Shown piece after piece: positions 4,469 to 6,299 of a stretch of 6,299 nt of DNA; position 1 is the stretch's first letter, and every line of letters begins with the position of its first letter. The translations under genes were made by a program, and so were the position numbers. The notes under the pieces are model-generated. The model worked only from the letters and a program-made list of their open reading frames with translations, had not been told where the DNA came from and searched no databases. The stretch is from an uncultured Opitutia bacterium (lineage in GTDB: Bacteria > Verrucomicrobiota > Verrucomicrobiia > Opitutales > Opitutaceae), in NCBI GenBank assembly GCA_937952235.1, contig CALFZM010000159.1, forward strand, positions 1-6,299, in the 5' to 3' direction.

Positions 4469-6299
4469 TTACTGGGCGGGGATGCCGGCCTTGTTCACGG
4501 GCTCGGATTTCCCGAGCACCTGCAGGTAGGCGATCATCGCGATGATTTCCTTCTCCGGGGCGACGAACGCGCCGGCGGCCTTCAGGTCGGCGGAGACCTT
4601 GGCGGCCTGCTCGCTCACGCGGGCGAGGACCTCCTTGTCGGTCCACGCCGGATACGGCACGCCGAGCTTGCGCTGCACCGCGACCCGGACCGGCAGCGTC
4701 GACAGGTCGAGGTCGTGCCGCGACATGTGCGCGTACGAGGGCATGTTGGAACCCTGGGACAGGGCGCGCGGGTCCTCCATGTGGCGAAGGTGCCAGACAT
4801 TCGGATACTTCCCGCCCACGCGGGCCAGGTCGGGGCCGTTGCGCTTCGAGCCCCACTGGTACGGGTGGTCGTAGATCGATTCGCCCAGGCGCGAGTACTC
4901 GCCGTAGCGCAGCACATCCGGCACGAGCGTGCGGATCATCTGCGAATGGCAGGTGTAGCAGCCCTCGCGGACGTAGATGTCGCGGCCCGCCAGCTCGAGC
5001 GGGGTGTACGGAACCTGCAGGCGGTCCTCGATGTTGGCGGCGCGCTGCACGATCACGGTCGGGATGATCTGGATCAGCCCGCCGACGGCGACGGCGACGA
5101 ACGTCAGGATGCTGAACGGCGCGGCGGCATAGAGCAGCCGCTCGTACCAGTCGGCCCAGGCGCGCCCGCGCGACTCGAAATGCGCGATGGCGGCGACGGT
5201 GCAGACGAGCGTGCCGGCCAGGCCCGCGATGCTGACGGCGTCGTTGCCGAACATCCACACGCACGCGAAGCCGCAGGCGAGCACGGAGAACAGGACCGGC
5301 GGATTGAAGAACGTCGCGAGCAGGCCCAGCCGCGCGCCGGCGGGGGCGTGCGCGTCCGCCTCGTCGTCGTAGACCTCGATGGAGCCGTTGACGGGAGCCG
5401 CGCCGCGGACCGTCATCCAGAGATTGTAGGCCAGGAGGAGGAAGCCCACCAGGTACAGCGCGCCGCCGATCACGCGCATCAGCATCAGGGGCCGGATCGA
5501 ATTCAGGGTGTCTAGGAAGTTCGGATACGCGAGGACGGTGCCGTTGTCGGTCGTGGCGTTGAGCATCAGGCCCTGCGTGATGCCGCTCACCCACATGGCG
5601 GCGACGTAGAGGAGGATGCCGACGGTCCCGAGCCAGAAGTGCAGGTTGGCGAGGCCGGTGGAGTGCAGCGGCTTGTTCCACAGCCGCGGCAGCAGCCAGT
5701 AGATCATGCCCGCGGCCATGAAGCCGTTCCAGCCCAGCGCGCCGGCGTGCACGTGGCCGATGATCCAGTCGGTGTAGTGCCCGAGCGCGTTGACCGCCTT
5801 GATCGAGAGCAGCGGCCCCTCGAAGGTCGCCATGCCGTAGAACGTGACGGCGGCGGCCATGAACTTCAGCACCGGGTCGGTGCGCAGCTTGTGCCAGGCG
5901 CCCCGGAGCGTGAGCAGGCCGTTGAGCATGCCGCCCCACGAAGGCGCCCAGAGCATGAGGGAGAAGGTCATGCCCAGCGTCTGCAGCCAGTCGGGCAGCG
6001 AGGTGTTGAGCAGGTGGTGCGGGCCGGCCCAGATGTAGAGGAAGACCAGCGACCAGAAGTGGATCACCGAAAGCCGGTAGGAGTACACGGGGCGCTCCGC
6101 GGCCTTCGGGATGAAGTAGTACATGATGCCGAGGATCGGCGTCGTGAGGAAGAACGCCACGGCGTTGTGCCCGTACCACCACTGCACGAGCCCGTCCTGC
6201 ACGCCGGCGAAGATCGGGTAGCTGTGCGTGAGGCTGGTCGGCAGCGAGAGGTGGTTGACGATGTAGAGCATCGCCACCGTGACGATGGTCGCGATGTAG
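4469..6299 (-). CDS. ccoNO: Fused CcoN-CcoO, catalytic and mono-haem cytochrome c subunits of cbb3 oxidase (5' end off right edge)
   Basis: This catalytic core reduces O2 to water at the haem b3-CuB centre in the cytoplasmic membrane. An open frame of 609 codons reaches the window edge. By comparison with CcoN from other bacteria about 160 N-terminal residues are missing, including the first haem b His. The CcoN part (6299 to about 5405) shows WWYGHN (CuB His, codon 6169-6167), LYIWAGPHH (active-site Tyr at 6037-6035 and two CuB His at 6019-6014), TFEGP, and GHVHAG (His for haems b3 and b, 5755-5747). The Tyr is 44 residues after the first His, as in classical CcoN. A linker with two extra hydrophobic segments (about 5300-5180) leads to the CcoO part: anchor helix (about 5125-5060), YTPLELAGRD, haem site CYTCH (4960-4946), WGSKRNGPDL, HMEDPRA and the likely axial Met in NMPSY (4744-4742). 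No stop or frameshift interrupts the fusion. The GTG at 6277 is internal and is not the start. Confidence 0.97.
   Translation of the reverse strand, partial: YIATIVTVAMLYIVNHLSLPTSLTHSYPIFAGVQDGLVQWWYGHNAVAFFLTTPILGIMYYFIPKAAERPVYSYRLSVIHFWSLVFLYIWAGPHHLLNTSLPDWLQTLGMTFSLMLWAPSWGGMLNGLLTLRGAWHKLRTDPVLKFMAAAVTFYGMATFEGPLLSIKAVNALGHYTDWIIGHVHAGALGWNGFMAAGMIYWLLPRLWNKPLHSTGLANLHFWLGTVGILLYVAAMWVSGITQGLMLNATTDNGTVLAYPNFLDTLNSIRPLMLMRVIGGALYLVGFLLLAYNLWMTVRGAAPVNGSIEVYDDEADAHAPAGARLGLLATFFNPPVLFSVLACGFACVWMFGNDAVSIAGLAGTLVCTVAAIAHFESRGRAWADWYERLLYAAAPFSILTFVAVAVGGLIQIIPTVIVQRAANIEDRLQVPYTPLELAGRDIYVREGCYTCHSQMIRTLVPDVLRYGEYSRLGESIYDHPYQWGSKRNGPDLARVGGKYPNVWHLRHMEDPRALSQGSNMPSYAHMSRHDLDLSTLPVRVAVQRKLGVPYPAWTDKEVLARVSEQAAKVSADLKAAGAFVAPEKEIIAMIAYLQVLGKSEPVNKAGIPAQ

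Noticed and set aside
4392..6182. A 596-codon minus-strand frame overlapping ccoNO in another frame
   Set aside because: Its translation is Arg/His/Pro-rich; all cytochrome oxidase motifs lie in the other frame.

Overview
The window is a single minus-strand gene cluster for a cbb3-type (C-family) haem-copper cytochrome c oxidase and the machinery that builds it. In transcription order, from the right edge to the left, it reads: ccoN-ccoO fused into one reading frame (5' end off the right edge), ccoQ, a short single-haem ccoP, ccoG, a 56-residue single-helix membrane protein, a SafE/DsbD_2-type membrane protein, and ccoI (the copper P1B-type ATPase, 3' end off the left edge). Every convincing gene lies on the minus strand. 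I see no RNA gene, mobile element, CRISPR array or plus-strand gene.

Organism: the DNA is very GC-rich, with G/C strongly preferred at third codon positions. The CcoN-CcoO fusion, single-haem CcoP, missing ccoH and a SafE-like gene just before ccoI do not match the classical proteobacterial ccoNOQP-ccoGHIS layout. They suggest a high-GC Verrucomicrobiota (Opitutales/Opitutaceae-like) bacterium. That placement is inferred from remembered gene architecture and is only moderately certain; Bacteroidota also carry fused CcoNO but are usually AT-richer.

Layout: positions 6299-3705 encode the structural subunits. A 16-nt gap separates ccoNO from ccoQ, and ccoQ and ccoP overlap by 20 nt. A 113-nt spacer (3592-3704) follows and contains a strong inverted repeat. 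Positions 3591-1 encode the assembly genes: ccoG overlaps the 56-residue gene in an ATGA, a 160-nt gap without a convincing gene follows, and the SafE-like gene ends one base before the ccoI start (TGA-C-ATG).

How the genes work together: CcoN reduces O2 at the haem b3-CuB centre. The fused CcoO domain and CcoP carry electrons to it through c-type haems, and CcoQ stabilises the complex. CcoG is a cupric reductase with two Fe-S clusters, CcoI is a copper-translocating ATPase, and the SafE-like protein is probably involved in thiol or copper handling. Together they would supply and insert Cu(I) for CuB. This is a high-affinity respiratory module for low oxygen. It is a recognisable system rather than a new one; the unusual parts are the fusion linker, the minimal CcoP and the small protein in the ccoH position.
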